Part shown: positions 7,467-8,619 of the stretch, one piece after another
How the letters are laid out: every line of letters begins with the position of its first letter
How positions within the stretch are numbered: position 1 is the first letter of the stretch
Assembly (NCBI GenBank): GCA_016938515.1
Contig: JAFGUM010000287.1
Span: forward strand, 1 to 8,619
Length of the DNA stretch: 8,619 bases
Source: Spirochaetales bacterium
Lineage (GTDB): Bacteria; Spirochaetota; Spirochaetia; Treponematales; UBA12059
Direction of reading: 5' to 3'
Translations under genes and position numbers: made by a program
Notes under the pieces: generated by a model
What the model was told of the DNA's origin: nothing
Database searches by the model: none
What the model saw: the letters and a program-made list of their open reading frames with translations, nothing else

Positions 7467-8619
7467 TCAGTCGTCCTTTTTGCCAAACAGGCTGCGTATC
7501 GCCCCGGCAAGCCCCCCCGATCGGGGCGATGAATCGTCTTTGGATTCGGGCGCGGATGGCTTCGCGGCGGCATCGTTCCTGTCGCCACGACGAGCGCCCT
7601 TGGGCGAGCCCTTGGGCGCGCCCTTGGGCGGACGCTCCTGGGGGCCATCAACCCGCGAACCGTATCGCTCACGATACAACCTGAGCCGTTCTTCCATGCT
7701 TACCGAGTACGGGTCGGCCAGTTTTCCAGCCCCCGACCTGCCCCCGGATCCGCGGCGGGGTCTGGCAGATCCCTTGCGCGGGGCAGAATGCGCCTCTGTA
7801 CCCGCGGGGGGCTTCCTGGCTTCCCCGCGTGCCGTCCCGTTCGTGGCGGCTCGTGGCGATTCAGCCGCCTGCCTGGCGTTTTTTTTCTTCTTTGCCGAGG
7901 GGCCTGTACGCCCTCGCTTTTCGCGGGCTACGGCTTCCGGTTTGTCTTTCTTTTCCGGCTCCCGAAATACGGCGCCGCCGGTAATTGCGGCGATGTTGGC
8001 CTGTATCGACCTGGCGTTGCGACCATCGTACTGGCCGCCTCGATCACGCCTGTCGCCTCCACTTCTGTCGTCGCCGACACCTTTCTGCCCGGCGGGTGGC
8101 GCTGGTCGTGGCGATGGCACCGACGCCTGTACCGAACTATCAGGCTGTACAACCGCAAGCGAAGCCCCCAGAACACGCTCTATCGCGGGTATGCCATAGG
8201 AATACCGCTCGCACGCAAAATTAAAAACGTGGGAGTCTGGAGAAGTGGTAGCCAGGTGCGACAGCCTTTGCAGGTACGGCTCTCCTTCAAGCGGCAGGTC
8301 CCAGTTTACGAGGAGGGGCGCCCACGCGGCGGGCAAACCATCGGCTCCTTCGTCAGTGAGTACCAGAACCTCGTACGCCCCCGAGCGCACCGAGTCAAAA
8401 ATTGCCTTTTTCCGCGGCAGCGCGCCAAGGATGTACTCCACACGCATCCCAGAAGCTCGAAGGGCTTTGGCCGTCTCCTCGGCGGTGCCGCGAACGTCGC
8501 AAAAAACCGCCACGGGTCTGGCACGGTATGTTTCCAGCACGCTGCGGAACAGCGCCATTTTCTTGTCGCTGGGCACGTCGTACGTGACGCAGGGTGCCAT
8601 CTTTACCCGTTCCTCTTCA
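7467..8619 (-). CDS. DEAD-box-like RNA helicase, C-terminal part with degenerate motifs V/VI and long basic tail (partial)
   Basis: The frame is open through the right edge (codons EEERVK precede the ATG at 8600), so the N-terminal RecA-like ATPase domain probably lies outside; 383 residues are visible. Numbered from that ATG, residues about 10-145 resemble the second RecA domain of DEAD-box proteins: PVAVFCDVRGTAEETAKAL (29-47, motif IV region), VLVLTDEGADGLP (78-90, in place of motif V ATDVAARGLD), LLVNWDLP (96-103) and YLQRLSHLAT (109-118, in place of motif VI HRIGRTGR). The two motif VI arginines needed for ATP hydrolysis are thus absent. Residues about 150-377 are low-complexity, rich in Lys, Arg, Gly, Pro and Ser, with an RG-rich patch (DRSGGDRRDRGG), a possible helix MEERLRLYRERYG (302-314), PKG repeats and a hydrophobic end, LAGAIRSLFGKK. 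It is probably an RNA-binding accessory protein or remodelled helicase. It converges on the kinase gene, 27 bases apart. Confidence 0.75.
   Translation of the reverse strand, partial: EEERVKMAPCVTYDVPSDKKMALFRSVLETYRARPVAVFCDVRGTAEETAKALRASGMRVEYILGALPRKKAIFDSVRSGAYEVLVLTDEGADGLPAAWAPLLVNWDLPLEGEPYLQRLSHLATTSPDSHVFNFACERYSYGIPAIERVLGASLAVVQPDSSVQASVPSPRPAPPAGQKGVGDDRSGGDRRDRGGQYDGRNARSIQANIAAITGGAVFREPEKKDKPEAVAREKRGRTGPSAKKKKNARQAAESPRAATNGTARGEARKPPAGTEAHSAPRKGSARPRRGSGGRSGAGKLADPYSVSMEERLRLYRERYGSRVDGPQERPPKGAPKGSPKGARRGDRNDAAAKPSAPESKDDSSPRSGGLAGAIRSLFGKKDD
7596..7631. repeat. three 12-base tandem repeats in helicase tail
   Basis: Three successive copies of GCCCTTGGGCGN, differing only in the last base, encode the APKG/SPKG/ARRG-type four-residue repeat of the helicase tail on the minus strand. 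Each unit holds the short palindrome GCCC-TT-GGGC. The copy number may vary between strains through slippage. Confidence 0.85.

Noticed and set aside
7596..7631. Short CRISPR-like repeat cluster
   Set aside because: Units are 12 bases, contiguous without spacers and in coding frame.
7480..8199. A 239-codon plus-strand open frame opposite the helicase tail
   Set aside because: It is antisense to the Lys/Arg/Gly/Pro-rich tail; the product is Pro/Ser/Arg-rich low-complexity without any domain, and the minus frame is continuous with recognisable helicase sequence.

Overview
The window is about 8.6 kb of GC-rich bacterial chromosome, tightly packed with genes. It carries a full intracellular route for cell-wall amino sugars (N-acetylmuramic acid, MurNAc, and N-acetylglucosamine, GlcNAc), flanked by a glycogen/maltodextrin phosphorylase gene and part of a DEAD-box-type RNA helicase gene. 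I see no mobile element, RNA gene or CRISPR array. The organism cannot be named from this sequence. The frequent ATA and AGG codons despite high GC, the short-form alpha-glucan phosphorylase and the helicase tail would fit a GC-rich spirochaete, but that is a weak guess.

Layout. Bases 1-2206, minus strand: glgP, open through the left edge, so its 3' end is missing. Bases 2207-2389: a 183-base gap with a purine/pyrimidine-skewed inverted repeat and a possible glgP promoter. Bases 2390-4419, minus strand: nagB and nagA, with nagA transcribed first. Bases 4420-4625: a divergent control region with an AT-rich core that holds candidate promoters and operator-like repeats. Bases 4626-7439, plus strand: an RpiR-family (MurR-like) regulator, murQ and a BadF/BcrA-type amino-sugar kinase, all with overlapping ends. 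Bases 7440-7466: a 27-base convergent gap with no evident terminator. Bases 7467-8619, minus strand: the C-terminal part of a DEAD-box-like protein, open through the right edge.

How the genes work together. The kinase would make MurNAc-6-P (and possibly GlcNAc-6-P). MurQ removes the lactyl ether to give GlcNAc-6-P, NagA deacetylates this to GlcN-6-P, and NagB converts that to fructose-6-P and ammonia. The sugar-phosphate-sensing regulator sits between the two arms and probably controls both. No transporter or PTS component is present, so uptake must be encoded elsewhere. A kinase in place of a phosphorylating PTS suggests that the sugars enter unphosphorylated or arise inside the cell from wall recycling.
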